Source: Alopecurus myosuroides | Taxonomy: Eukaryota; Streptophyta; Magnoliopsida; Poales; Poaceae | Assembly (NCBI GenBank): GCA_028641055.1 | Contig: CM054057.1 | Coordinates: forward strand, 583,139,158-583,203,157 | Direction of reading: 5' to 3' | Length of the DNA: 64,000 bases | Shown here: positions 1 through 11,984 of the stretch, piece by piece | Position numbering within the stretch: the first letter of the stretch is position 1 | How the letters are laid out: each line of letters starts with the position of its first letter | The notes under the pieces: model-generated | Databases searched by the model: none | What the model was told of the DNA's origin: nothing | What the model saw: the letters and a program-made list of their open reading frames with translations, nothing else | Translations under genes and position numbers: made by a program

Positions 1-517
1 CACTCCAGTTAAAAGGTGATCTAGAAACCTATATATTTAAAAAAAAACTCCAACATAATATATTCGAGCTCCAATTTTGCATCCTTGAGAACCTGTAAAC
101 CTTAGCATGCTCATGCGCATAAAATACGACACTAATATAATTAAATACTGGCAAATGTATGTAGAACTTGCTACAACAATAACAGCTTGACAAAAATATA
201 TGTAGAACTTGCTACAACAGTAACAACTTGACAAAATAATTGAAAAATCCTTCAACAAACCATTGACTGATTAAGCACCATAAAGCTACTAAGCTTATGT
301 CAAATATTTATCAGTTCACATATAAATGAAGACATATTTTCCTAGAATACAATTAAGCAGAAAGCACACACCAACACATTAATTGGTACACCGCAAAATT
401 ATTAGATTAACCATGGCCAATTAGTGGCTGGTATATTTCAATGGCCATACCAAAATACCAACTGTATGTAAGGACAAATGGGTATAAATTTTCAAAAACA
501 AGTACATGCGTGCCTCT
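1..517. other. AT-rich non-coding DNA, no gene seen
   Basis: This stretch is shared with 32107-32624. It holds short AT-rich tracts and an imperfect direct repeat around 'tatgtagaacttgctacaac' near 159-220. I see no open frame, exon pattern or transposon end that I can support. Confidence 0.5.
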
Positions 518-1290
518 ATTCACTAGTGGAAACAGGGCCTTTTGTCCCGGGTCGTAAGGGCCAGTTGTCCCGGTTGTGCAACCGGGATGGGCTGGCCGGG
601 ACAAATGGCCCTTCCCCATTGGTCCCGGTTGTGCCAGGACCCGGGATGGTAAGGATAGGCCACGTGGCGAACCTGGGCCAGGGAGTTCGTCCCGGTTCGT
701 TCAAGGGACCGGGATGGATACTTTTTTGAAAAAAATATACATAATCGTCAAATTTCGCGTCCAGGCCTACGTCTTTTGGGCTCCTGTCTCCCAATCCCGA
801 GCCGACCTCCCCTTCCCCAACCGCGTCCAGGCCCACGTCTTTTATTAAGCCCACTGGCCACATTTTTTTGTCAAAAGGGCCCACTGGCCCGCGTCTTTTA
901 TTATGGTCAGTCACCGGTTCGAAGGGCCCACTGGCCCGCGTCTTTTATTATGGTCAGTCAACGGTTCGAAGGGGCCACTGGCCAGCGGCCTGGTGCTGGC
1001 TCGCCTGGTCCCTTAAATTAAGACCACATGACGGTCAAAGGGCCACTGTCGCCTCGTCTTCCCGCCCCGCCTCAGCTTCCCGCGCCCCCACTTCCTCACG
1101 CGCGCGTGCCACAGCTGCAACCGCCGCCACGCCTCGGCTCCCGCCCCGCATTCATGGCCGCCTGCAACCTCCGCCACGTTGAGGCCGCCGGTTGGCATGC
1201 CAGCCCCCCCGGGGCCTTTTTAAAGGGCCCCCGCCGCCCGTACAACCCATCCACCCCGGCCGCGCCCAAGGCAGATCAACCATAGCCACC

Positions 1291-1965
1291 ATGTCCCGCT
1301 GGTTCGGCAGCGGCTCCGGCAAGCGCCCCAGGAACGACCATGAAGGCTCCTCGAGCTGCGCCGGCCGCATCCCACCCCCGCCGGCGGAGGCCTTCGGCTA
1401 CGGCCCTGGAGGTGTCCGCCTCGGCGGGACGCCGCGCGTCCCCGCGCCACCTCCGGCGGCACGCCCGCCGCCCCGCGCCGCGCCCAAGGGCAAGCGGTTC
1501 CGCCGGTACGTCCGGGCGGTGGAGGCCGAGTGGCACTGGAACAACGCCACGCCGGTGTTCTATGCTGACGTCCACCTCCCGGACGGCTGGCACCTGAACC
1601 CCCAGCGGATCCCTGTGCCACCGGCCCCGACCGGCGAGGCGCTGCTCGAGGAGATCGACCGCCGGCGCGAGCTCCTGCCGGCCCCCGTCCGCAGGGAGCG
1701 CGCGTACGCGCGTAGCTCCCCCTACTGGTCCGCCTGGCTCGAGCAGGAGCACGAGCAGCGCCGGCGCTCCTTCATCCCCGCCCCCCACGAGGCGGACGTG
1801 GCGGACTACCCCGCGCCACCACCCGGCCGGGAGAGGGAGCTGTGGCTCCTCGAGGACATCCCGGAGGACTTCTCCGGGGAGGAGGACCCCGAGCTCCGGG
1901 CCGCCATGGAGGAGGCCTGCGAGGCCTCCCGCCGCTCCCTCCGGGAAGACGAGATCAAGCGGTAG
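1291..1965 (+). CDS. GC-rich CACTA accessory protein of unknown function
   Basis: This frame encodes about 224 residues from an ATG in a near-ideal plant context (GCCACCATGTC). It starts about 70 bp downstream of a TATA-like CCTTTTTAAAGG. An upstream in-frame ATG at 1192 exists, but I prefer 1291 for these two reasons. The protein opens MSRWFGSGSGKRPR and has a Pro/Ala-rich stretch. A central block contains EWHWNNATPVFYADVHLPDG and WHLNPQRIPVPP, followed by charged helices rich in Glu and Arg. I recognise this block as recurring in grass repeat-associated hypothetical proteins; its function is unknown. The frame ends at TAG 1963-1965. Related proline-rich coding-like sequence (WWQQMYADWE, YGMSWVWTGGAW) continues to about 2291 after that stop and one frame change, so the protein may once have been longer. 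It lies opposite in strand to the transposase. Confidence 0.6.
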   Translation: MSRWFGSGSGKRPRNDHEGSSSCAGRIPPPPAEAFGYGPGGVRLGGTPRVPAPPPAARPPPRAAPKGKRFRRYVRAVEAEWHWNNATPVFYADVHLPDGWHLNPQRIPVPPAPTGEALLEEIDRRRELLPAPVRRERAYARSSPYWSAWLEQEHEQRRRSFIPAPHEADVADYPAPPPGRERELWLLEDIPEDFSGEEDPELRAAMEEACEASRRSLREDEIKR

Positions 1966-2769
1966 GAGCGGGTTGTGGCCGCCGCCGCCGCCGACGTCAC
2001 CGCCATGCCGCCGCCGCCCCCTACCGAGCCTACCCCCTGGTGGCAGCAGATGTACGCCGACTGGGAGGCGTCCGAGGACCAACCGCCGCCGCAGCCGCTC
2101 CCCCCCAGGCCTGGAGTACGGCATGTCCTGGGTCTGGACCGGCGGCGCTTGGGCGCCGCAGCAGGAGGAGCTGCCCCCACCACCGCCGCCGCAGAAGGTG
2201 CTGCCCCCGCCACCGCCGTACGCGCCTCCGATTCCCCCGATGCCTCCACCCCCGGCCCGGCCGCCTGCCCACCTGTGGCAGCCACCCCCCTAACAGTGCA
2301 TCTCCTCCGACGATGAGGACGAGTAGATCGGCGCCGGTGCGCCCCCCCTAGACTAAGCAACCCCCCAAGAAAACGGTCGGCCGCCTGTGGCCGCGCCGCC
2401 GCCCCCTTTATGCAAGTACGGCCGGCCGCCTGTGGCCGCGCCGCCCCCCTATCTATGTAAGCAAGGCCACTGGCCTTTTTTAATATAAGTTGTGTGCCCT
2501 AGTCTACCGTGTCCCTAGCCCATCCCCGCCGGCGGTCCGCCGGCGGGATCTGTCTACTCGTTCCCGCCGCCGGGGCAGGGCTTTGCCAAGCCATGTCCAC
2601 TGTCCTGGGGTGTTCGTTCGACCTGGAGAGAGGGCCACGATTTTTATACACCCGGGCCTCTAGTCCCGGCCCGTGCCACCAACCGGGACTAGAGCCCCTT
2701 TGGTCCCGGTTGGTACCACGGGCCGGGACCAAAAACATATTTCGAATTTTGGGGGTGGCACCCTGCGCG

Positions 2770-3627
2770 CCCAAAAGTTTTTAGCGCCAAAGTTTGAAAA
2801 TTATTAAGTTTGCACATTAACAACTTCTATATACTTTCGAATTTGACAAAAATTTCAACATGAAAAACACAAGAATTTGCATAACTAATTTAAATCCATT
2901 TTTTGTTTAACTAAATAATTTTTCTAACTATTGAAACTATTAATTATTTTACCATTTGTACATAATTTGAATATAAAAATGTTACAATTTTTGTTTTCTC
3001 TCGTGATCTTCCGAGTTAGTCTAGAGGATACAAGGCATCCCGGCTGATTTATATAAAGTTCGACAAAGCGAGTTGTACCTTATTGACACAGTGAATTTGA
3101 GATCTTCGTCTCCCTTTATCCCGACCCCCGCTTGAAAACATAGTAACTTCCGTGTACACGGCAAGCCTCAGCGGGAGCATCAGACTTAAAGCCTCATACA
3201 ATCTACTTAGCCACTCATTATCCTTCAGATTGTACTTCGCCAAGACCTACTAAAATCATGAGCGAAAGTTTCCGAACAGTGCAATAGATCCCTTAATACT
3301 TTCGTTGCATTTTGATATATATCCGAGCGGTGGACAGTCCCTGGCCAAGCAGAAGCAACTGCATCCCCTATCGATGTAAATCAGTCAGTCTGGTCATAGT
3401 TGTCAAGCACTCAATGCTTGCCAGCTTTTGACCGATCAATACAAATTATTGGTCAAACTTGCACCTACTCCATTCATAATCACAGAATATGTATAAATAT
3501 CATTTTGGCTAACAAAATCTCGTTCATACTGCGTTATAAGAACTATGATCATGTATTCCACGTTTATTATTACACATCACCAACAACATCCCTATCTAGT
3601 CTTCTGAATTTTCTTCGTGTCCCTCGC
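2770..3627. other. AT-rich spacer inside the CACTA element, no gene seen
   Basis: This stretch lies between the plus-strand accessory gene and the 3' end of the minus-strand tnp2 pseudogene. It holds AT-rich sequence and short decayed frames. Some of it may be 3' untranslated sequence of tnp2. I see no motif I can name. Confidence 0.5.
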
Positions 3628-6600
3628 TTATGATCGCTTCGGCCATAACCATGGAGCATCTTCATTATTTAACGGGATGGTGGGGTCAGCTTTCACTGTG
3701 AAGGGTGGAATTTCAACAAACTTATTATAATCTTCTGACATGTCTGTCGTGTCCTCAATTCCCACGATGTTTCTTTTCCCTGAGAGAACTATGTGACGCT
3801 TCGGCTCATCGTATGATGAATTTGTTTCCTTATTTTTTCTTTTCTTCGGTCTGGAAGACATGTCCTTCACATAGAACCTGAGCCACATCATTGGCTAGGA
3901 CGAATGGTTCGTCATTGTAACCAATATTGTTGAGATCCACTGTTGTCATTCCATAAAGCGGGTCTACCTTTACCCCTTCTCCATTCAGGTTGACCCATTT
4001 GCACTTGAACAAAGGGACCTTAAAAGAAGGTCCATAGTCAAGTTCCCATATCTCCTCTATGTAACCATAGTATGTTTCATTTTTTCCATTCTCGTTTGTT
4101 GTATCAAAGCGGACACCACTGTTTTGGTTCGTGCTCTTCTTATCTTGGGAGCTCGTGTAAAATGTATTCCCATTTATCTCGTACCCTTGAAAACTCCCAA
4201 TAGTCGAAGATGGTGACCCTGCCAACATGTATAGCTGATCTTCAACAGTGGTGTCATTTATAAGACGTGTTTGCAACCAACTTCCGAAAGTCTCCATGTG
4301 TTCGCGTTTAATCCATGAGTCATCCTTCCCCGGGTTTGCAGACCGTGCAATATTCTTGTGTTCCTCGAGATACGTAGCCATGAACATAGAATTTTGTAGA
4401 ACTGTGTAGTGTGCTTTGGTCAAAAAATGCCCGTCCCTAGGTATCATTGTTTTCTTTCCCAGTGTTCCTTTTCCCCTCAGTCTCCCCTCATGCCGCGATT
4501 CAGGAACACCAATTGTCTTAAGGTCAGGAATAAAGTCAACACAGAACCCAATGACCTCCTCTGTTCCATAACCCTTCGAGATGCTTCCTTCTGGCCTAGC
4601 ACGGTTATGAACATATTTCTTCAAGACTCCCATGAACCTCTCAAAGGGGAACATATTGTGTAGAAATACCGGACCAAGAATATGAATCTCTTCACATAGG
4701 TGAACCAAGAGATGAGTCATAATGTTGAAGAAGGATGGTGGGAACACCAACTCAAAACTAACAAGACACTGGACCACATCCCTCTGTAATCTTGTCAGAC
4801 TTTCTGGATCGATTACCTTCTGAGATATTGCGTTCATGAAGCAACTGCGTCATAATCACGTGGCAGTCATGAGACTTCAGGTTTTGGAATTTTTTCTCTG
4901 CCATGTTTATTATCCCCTTTATATTCGACGAGAAGCCAGACGGAACCTTGATACTGTAAAGGACTTCAAAGAATATTTCCTGCTTTAGTAAGAGCGTAGC
5001 TGCTTAAGTAATGACGCCTATCTGTGTGCTTGTTGCTTGGGTCTTTCATATGTTGCTGGTCCTCCCGTGCTTCTGGCGTATCTTTGGACTTCCCATACAC
5101 GCCCAGGAAGCATAGCAGATTGACACAAAGATTCTTTGTCACGTGCATCACGTCGATCGAAGACCGGACCTCTAAAACTTTCCAATCGGGTAGCTCCCAA
5201 AATATAGATTTCTTCTTCCACATGGGTGCGCGCTTATCAGGGCCGTACGGAACTGGTTGGCTGCCATCAGCCTTACCAAAGATTACTTCTAGGTCCTTGA
5301 CCATATCGAATATATCATTACCACTACGCAGCTCAGGCTTCTTCCGGTTATCTGCCTCACGTCTAAAATGCTTCCCTCCTTTCTTTCTTACGGGATGCTT
5401 GATCGGAAGAAATCTACGATGCCCCAGGTATACAACCTTTTTACATTTATCCAAAAAAACACTGTCAGTATTATCTAAACAGTGTGTGCATGCATTGTAT
5501 CCCTTGTTTGTATGTCCGGAAATGTTACTAAGAGCAGGCCAATCATTGATGGTTACGAAAAGCAACGCCCGTAGGTCAAATGGCTTTTGTTCGTTCTCCC
5601 ACACACGTACACCTGGTTTGCCCCACAATTGTAAGAGTTCTTCCACTAATGGCCTTAGATACACATCAATGTCGTTGCCAGGTTGCCTCGGGCCTTGGAT
5701 GAGAACTGGCATCATAATGAACTTGCGCTTCATGCACAACCAAGAGGAAGGTTGTACATACATAGAGTTACAGGCCAAGTGCTATGACTGGAGCTCTGCT
5801 CCCCAAAAGGATTAAAGCCATCTGTACTTAGGCCAAACCATAAGTTTCTCGCCTCTCCTGCAAAGTCTGGAAAGTCTCTCTCGATCTTTCTCCACTGCGA
5901 TCCATCGGCGGGGTGCCTCAACTTTCCGTCTTTCTTACGGTCTTCTTTGTGCCATCGCAACAACCTAGCATGCTCTTTGTTTCTAAACAGACGTTTCAGC
6001 CGTGGTATTATAGGAGCATACCACATCACCTTAGCAGGAACCCTCTTACGCGGGGGCTCGCCGTCAACATCACCAGGGTCATTTGCTCTGATCTTATACC
6101 GAAGTGCAGTGCATATCGGACATTCATCCAAATTCTCGTACTTCTCACCGCGGAAGAGGATGCAGTCATTAATTCATGCATGTATCTTCTGCACATCTAA
6201 TCCTAGAGGACAGAGAGCTTTCTTTGCTTCGTACGTACTCTCAGGCAATTCGTTATCCTTTGGAAATTTTGGCTTCATTAGTTGAAGTAAATTCTCAAAT
6301 GCCTTGTCAGTCACACCGTTCTATGCCTTCCATTTCAGCAACTCCAGTGTGGTACCGAGCTTTGTGCTACCATCTTCGCAATTTGGGTACAACAATTTTT
6401 TGTGATCCTGTAACATGTTGTCCAGTTTCAACCTCTCCAATTTGTTTTCACAGTCTTCCCTTGCATCAGCAATAACTCGGCCAAGATCATCATCGGGCTC
6501 TTCTGATGCCTGTTCTTGATCACCTCCTTCTTCTGCATTCTCTTCCATTGCAGTATCGTCGTATTCAGGGAACAAAGGATCTTCTTCTTCTTCATCGTCT

Positions 6601-6993
6601 TCCATCACAACACCTCTTTCTCCATGCTTGGTCCAGCAATTATAGTTGGGCATGAAACCTCTCCGAAGTAGATGGCCGTGAAGGATTCTTTCGGAAGAAT
6701 GTTCTCTGACGTTCCGACAATCAACACATGGGCAACACATGAAGCCATTATCTTTGTTCGCCTGAGCTACAGCAAGAAATGCATTCAGGCCTGCCATATA
6801 CTCGGAAGTGCGTCGGTCACCATACATCCATCGCTGCCGTGCATCCAGCTGCATCGTATAATTAAGTTTATCAAAATACATTACAATAACATATTAATAC
6901 AGAGATGACCACAGTACATCGACAAATAATTTTTTTTTATGTATCAGTTACAGATGAAAAAGATAATTTGTTAACCTCGGTCGAAGATACCAT
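3628..6993 (-). pseudogene. tnp2: tnp2-like CACTA transposase, broken
   Basis: This is the transposase of the 521-7406 element. A short first exon (6993-6976, MVSSTE) splices at GTTAAC to an acceptor before 6848, giving MVSSTELDARQRWMYG. The transposase-associated domain follows, with CCPCVDCRN and LLRRGFMPNYNCWTKHG. The acidic linker and main tnp2 domain come next (DECPICTALRY, LSTDGFNPFG, WPALSNISGHTNKGYNACTHC, SIDVMHVTKNL). The DUF4218-type segment (MTHLLVHLCEE, PFERFMGVLKKYV) and the DUF4216-type segment (FKCKWVNLNG, YNDEPFVLANDVAQV) complete it. Breaks: two in-frame stops (near 6322 and 6174), a one-base frameshift near 5745, another near 4970, a small deletion with frame change near 4840, and a frameshift near 3875. 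The element is therefore not autonomous now. Family assignment is secure. Confidence 0.93.
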
Positions 6994-7409
6994 TTTCAGT
7001 GAGCTTGTGTGCGTCTCGGGAATTTCGTCGAACACCTCGTGTGCATAGTAAAAAAAACAAACTAACACCACACTCTCTCACACCTCCAAGCAAAAAAAAA
7101 GATGGAAGGAGGGGGGGGCTGGGGCAGTATATATAGGGGAAGGGGGCATTGGTCCCGGTTCGTGGACTGAACCGGGGCAATAGGTCATGCGCGTGCCACG
7201 TGGCCTGTGGCTAGGCATTGGTCCCGGTCCATGGCAAGAGCCAGGACCGATATGCCCCCCACGAACTGGGACCAATGCGCCCAGGCGATTCCTGTTGCCC
7301 TGGGCGCACGAACCGGGACAAATGCAGGGCATTTGTCCCGGATTTGGTTGCAACCGGGACAGCTGCCCCCCGGCCCCCTGGACGAGAGGGGTTGTTTCCA
7401 CTAGTGATT

Positions 7410-9298
7410 CTTTGATTCTTTGACTGGCAACATAGAAAATAAATTCTACATGCATATTTCTGTCTTCTTCAGTCTTCACACCAAGCTTCATCGATGTTTA
7501 GAGGTATGATTCCATACAGAGGGACAATTCTGTGAAAAAACATAAAGGCTGAAGGGGTTGTCCAAGTTGCACAATCTATGAACATGTCATTTATAAACTG
7601 CCAACTAAAGTTGCAGCAATCGTCAAATACCTAATAGAGCATCATCAAAAATGACGTGAGAGTTAGAAAAGGATAGAAATGGAGAGTTGAGGATCTTGAT
7701 TTCTAGAATTTCCTTGAGGTAAATAGATGTAGTGAAAGAAGAAAAAATGCCAATAGACATGATGTGCTTGACTACCACCACCAGGCCTGTTTCTATTTTG
7801 CCGCAATCACGTAGCCTTCCTGTTACTGATGCTACTGGTCATCACGGAGGTCGGTGTGCGCGAGGTAGACAATGTTGTTGTAGACAGCCACTGAACACCT
7901 CGTCGAAATTGCAGAACTTGAGAACAATGAGCACGAAAGAGACAGTTCAAGAGGGGGCGTTGCTGCTAAGTGCAGTCCTTGCCTCCCTAGAGGAACCTCA
8001 TCGGTCAGGTAGCCTTCCTCGTCCTTGAATGCGAGCAGAGGCAGCAGGGCAAAGAGGAGACGAAAGGGCCAACATGGGGGAAGTTGGTAGCACTAGCACT
8101 GTATGAAGCGAGGATAAAGAGGCGAGAACATAGAGGCAAAATGGGCGACAAATGAAGCACGATTACTCAGTGTCGAGCAAGGGGAATAGACAGAGGAGAC
8201 AATGCACAAGGAGGGGGAGGCGACATGGTGGCGCAATGTCCAGTAGAAAGATGTGAACCTTGAAACAAACAGATTTGTGGGCAAAGATAACATGTTGCAA
8301 TGCATGACTGACTCAACTGGTTAACACGTTTCAATTCACGACCGACTCAACTGGGTGCCCATCCTCGAAGGACTCAGAACCCAGCATTCCTAGGGATCTT
8401 AGAGCTCTTGAAGGATGGCAAAGAAATAATCTCATTCTAAACTAACCATCATGCTAACTTGTATCAGACCGGTTCACTTCTTCAAGGCTAAAATGCGAGA
8501 ACACTGATGCAATTTTCACCAAAATATGGAATAAAAGAGAGGATAATATCATTATTGGAAAAAAATATAGAACTCGCCAAATTTGTAGGCTCATAATATG
8601 ACACTAATTAAAATCATGATTAGAGACCAAAAGATTGGCACACAAGATTATTTATCTAAATGCTATACAGAAACTGCCCAAAATTAAACCGAATGCTAAC
8701 AAGTTCAAGCTAGTAATAGAGAGTATATCATGTAAAAGCGATAAAAGATGGCCACTTAACTGATAGAGTTTTGAGAACAGCTAAAACATAATCCCCACTG
8801 GCATATGATGCTCCAAATATCTATCTATATCATAGAAAAGAGCAAATATAACATGTAGTGGTGTACCTGAAAACCCTCGGATAGAAGACACAAGAGGTGG
8901 CATGAAAAATACTCATGACTTGTATTCAGTTATCTCATAACCTTCAACAAATGATGAAGCTAATAATAAAAGAGAATGAAACTATTTGCGTAGACAATTG
9001 TACCAGAATCAGAAAACTCACTGCAGTTGAATCAATAGCTAGAATGTAACAGCGTAACGATAATGGATCAGCATGCATATTTATATAACATGATTACATG
9101 ATTTCCTAAATTTACTAATTTCAACACCCTGGTGTTTCCCCTCAGCTCAATGAGCTCACTATACAAACGACTCTGCAATGCACGCACAGACAACATTTTT
9201 TTGACTTCTGGTGCATAAATATCTTGAATTTTCTAGCTCCTGTTTAGCAACTTTTGACGCCTCCTCATTTCTCAAAACGATTTTCCCGCAATTCAAGC
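7410..9298. other. Unassigned DNA, shared by both segment copies
   Basis: Apart from the possible exon at 7469-7630 nothing is recognised. A purine-rich stretch lies around 7900-8290. The sequence is almost unchanged in copy 2 (32628-34525), which mainly reflects the recent duplication. Confidence 0.4.
7469..7630 (-). other. Possible terminal exon of an unidentified gene (copy 1)
   Basis: Downstream of an acceptor-like TTAG at 7634-7631, the minus strand is open for 53 codons to a TGA at 7471-7469. The reading contains CCNFSWQFINDMFIDCATW and IVPLYGIIPLNIDEAWCED. The other segment copy keeps it open too, with one visible amino-acid change. I do not recognise a family. It could be a captured exon or chance; the lack of a clear upstream exon keeps confidence low. 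Confidence 0.2.
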
Positions 9299-10507
9299 CT
9301 AGAAACATGAGGTAAAGATATATCTCCACCTGTCCGAATTAGAAAGCATGAAGATCAACCCAACCATAGCTAAAACCCCATCAGGATCACCACCAACGCG
9401 CCGACGTGTACGCCAAGAAACGGGAGCCGAAGGAAGTAGCTCCGCATCAGCATCCATGGTTGACTCCACTAACAGGCACAAAAAACAAATTACCTCAACC
9501 GACAATGCAACACTAAACCAAAAAAAAGCGCAAGGGATTGCCGCCGCACGCAGACCATTCTGAGCAAAAGAAGAAACATCAGCAGCCGCATTACCCTCCA
9601 ACACAGAAGGCACTCCATTTGAAGATTCTCCCGGTCGTTTCAGCATAAGAAATCATAAAACAAAGAATGGAAAATCTGCAATAGCAGAGCAGACCACAAA
9701 AACGAAAGCACTTGCGGGGGATAAGTAACAAGCCGATTCCGCTTCCGACCAGGTGCATGTGAAGAAGGCCGACCATGCTCCATCTAGAACAAAACCACAA
9801 AAACGTCGATGTACAGAGAAGAAAGAAAAAAATTGTAAACCAAGCAATAAACCAACCAAAACCAAATGAAGGAAAACAAATCTAACCACACCCCCAAGAA
9901 ACACCTCCCGGACCGAGCAAAATCGAAGCAATCTCACAATCTGAGAAGAGTAATCGCCCCAAAAATTAAAAGGAGCACCGAACAAATTCCGCCAATCTAA
10001 CAAAACGGATCTATGCTACAGATCTCTGCGCACAGGATCTCTTAATCTATACATAAAACGCAAAAAATAACCACAAATCAAGATGGAACAGAAATAGAAA
10101 AGAGGAAGAGAGACCAAAGCGGAGGCCGCGCCTCCTGCAACGCACCAGCGTCAATCGGAACCAACCAACGGAGCAGCAGCAAACACTCTGATCAGCAGAC
10201 ACGACGGACAAATCTCCAATCGACGAAGGGCGACCGCCGCCACCGCAAGAAAATAGACAGAGAAGGAAAGAAAGAAGAAAGAAAGGGGACATGGTCAAGA
10301 TAGAAGAAGCGAACCAACGTCGCCACCAACCCAAGCAGCGAACCGATGTTGCCCCCAACCGGCCATGCACCACACATGCAAAGTGCCAACACATAAAAGA
10401 ACCGACACGATTCCGATTGACCGAGGCACACTCGCTGCCATGTGGGGACACCACCAGGAGCAACCTCAGGGCAGCAATAGCCCTGCGGTTAGATCTATTA
10501 AGAGATA
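9299..10507 (-). other. Unidentified gene-like region (copy 1), several open stretches
   Basis: Read on the minus strand, this region looks like transcribed plant sequence. A T-rich, intron-like leader is followed by an ATG-initiated frame starting MEHGRPSSHAPGRKRNR near 9783. A second frame starts MLKRPGESSNG at 9646. Several open frames are preserved in copy 2 (34523-35734). No frame matches a family I know, and hydrophobic frames here arise from T-rich DNA. It could be a captured gene fragment. Confidence 0.25.
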
Positions 10508-10545
10508 CTAGACCATGATTGCGCGCTTTGCCGTGCCCGCCCATT
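10508..10545 (-). mobile_element. Helitron 3' terminus (copy 1)
   Basis: On the minus strand a GC-rich hairpin (GGCACGGCAAAGCGCGC) is followed by nine bases and CTAG, then a host T. That is the standard Helitron 3' end. The body therefore extends to the right of 10508 and the insertion point is between 10507 and 10508. I could not find the matching 5' TC end. The same spacing recurs at 29384 and, decayed, at 63314. Confidence 0.7.
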
Positions 10546-10913
10546 TTTTCATTTTTATAGAACAATGGTAAAAGTATCAGCCAGAATTTGAACACTTAGA
10601 AATATATTTAAGTATAAGTGTTTTTTACAATTCCATGAATAATCTTCATGTAATAAATATTTGCTCAAAAACCTTGGGAAAATTCACTAAACAAATGCCA
10701 AAAAGAATCTGGTAGAATAAAATCACATGTGAAGCATGGTACCAGAATAACATTTGTAAACAGGTTGCTACTATTCTTCCGTATATTGCCTTCATTTGGT
10801 GTCTCCGGAAATTTTGTTGTTGTCATGTGCCTCCATATGATAGGATCTTAGTGGATAAATCATAACTTCCCGAGCAAAACAAAATGGCGAAAGATAAGAA
10901 TGCCAAACAACTA

Positions 10914-10976
10914 CTCTCTCTCTCCGCGGATATAAGAAATTTTGGCAAAACAACTTATATTAGAGGACAACGGGAG
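10914..10976. mobile_element. Stowaway-type MITE (copy 1), TA target site
   Basis: The 63-bp sequence starts CTCTCTCTCTCCGCGGATATAA and ends CAACGGGAG, flanked by TA on both sides. The CTCCCTC-like terminal motif and TA duplication fit Stowaway (Tc1/mariner-derived) MITEs of grasses. Copy 2 has the same element with the more canonical CTCCCTC start. Confidence 0.75.
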
Positions 10977-10979
10977 TAA

Positions 10980-11947
10980 TTAGAAAAAAAGTAAGTTCAT
11001 ATATGTAAGTAATTCATTAAACACAACTTCATATACTCTATGTTTTAACTCACATTTGGCACCAGTAAGAGGAAAGATCATGTTGAGACTTTTAAGCCGT
11101 TTCCCAAAATGTAATTCAGTGACAATCAGAGCAAGTTTAACATCGCTCTAGTTTAATGCATCATCAAGGATATTTCAGTGTGGCAATCAAACAGGTTATT
11201 TATTGTTCAAAGAAGCCCATTCGAGAGGGATGAAACAGAACCTAACTATATTCTATATTTATAAAATCTCCCGCTATATATATTTTCTACTTCCTACAAA
11301 GCTAGAGACAATGCTACTGGTGCTAATGGATAGGCATAGGCAAATAAGTTGTTTGGTAGCAAAGTTTTTGTACTCACTACTCAAAGTCAATTCCCTAGGG
11401 ATAAAACACTAGCTACTTTTTCCTACAACGCTAGCGACAATAATATCAGTGCTTTTGGATAGGCATAGGCAAATAATTGTTTGAAACATTTTTTTAGTAG
11501 TTTAATTGGTTCACTACCCAGAGAACAAAAGGGCCATTTCTTCACTCTAAGGAATGTATTTCAGAGCCAAATTCAACCTTGAAGGCTTGAAAAAATGACA
11601 AAACAAAAGTCTTAAAAGTGTGTGCCTTTTTGTCGAAAAGAAATTTAAGAGTTGGAAAATAACTATGGATATTATTCAAACTCGGAGGCTTGAAATTTGA
11701 TGATTTAATTCAGTTAATCAAATGCCAGGGAACTGTACGGGCAAATTTACATCTATTTTAAAGCAGGTAGACAAAGCAATTGTCAAATATGAAATTTTCC
11801 AGCTTAATCAAGCTAATCATACAAATCCTAGACAACTAAATTTCTGGACGTTCTATTGAACGTCACATAGCATGGAGTGTAGCTAACTGAAGTTAATCTC
11901 CAAGCTGATATATTCACGCCAGCATATGAGTTACTTGTCCTACCTGT
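10980..11947. other. Unassigned AT-rich DNA, no gene seen
   Basis: This stretch contains two related short blocks near 11290-11360 and 11420-11480 (TACAA(A/C)GCTAG(A/C)GACAAT followed by GATAGGCATAGGCAAATAA). This suggests an old local duplication. It may include the body of the Helitron ending at 10508. No coding sequence is visible. Confidence 0.4.
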
Positions 11948-11984
11948 TGTACTTCATCGTTCACTACTAGAATCCGGAAGTTCG

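Larger units (their letters stand above)
521..7406 (-). mobile_element. CACTA (En/Spm) DNA transposon, tnp2 type, TSD ATT
   Basis: The 6886-bp element begins CACTAGTGGAAACA at 521 and ends with the exact inverted copy at 7406. It is flanked by a 3-bp duplication ATT (518-520 and 7407-7409). The empty site with a single ATT is present at 32625-32627 in the other segment copy, which proves the boundaries. Both ends carry TCCCGG-type subterminal repeats in both orientations (roughly 535-720 and 7150-7380). A further TCCCGG palindromic block lies inside at about 2655-2745. The element encodes a broken tnp2 transposase on the minus strand and a GC-rich frame on the plus strand near the other end. 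It inserted after the segmental duplication, or into one copy only. Confidence 0.97.

Noticed and set aside
1276..2124. 282-codon minus-strand frame opposite the CACTA accessory gene
   Set aside because: High GC keeps several frames open. Only the plus-strand frame has a start context and a recognisable conserved block.
10047..10595. Hydrophobic minus-strand frame, possible membrane protein
   Set aside because: It crosses a Helitron border and comes from T-rich DNA with no family match, so a real protein is unlikely.
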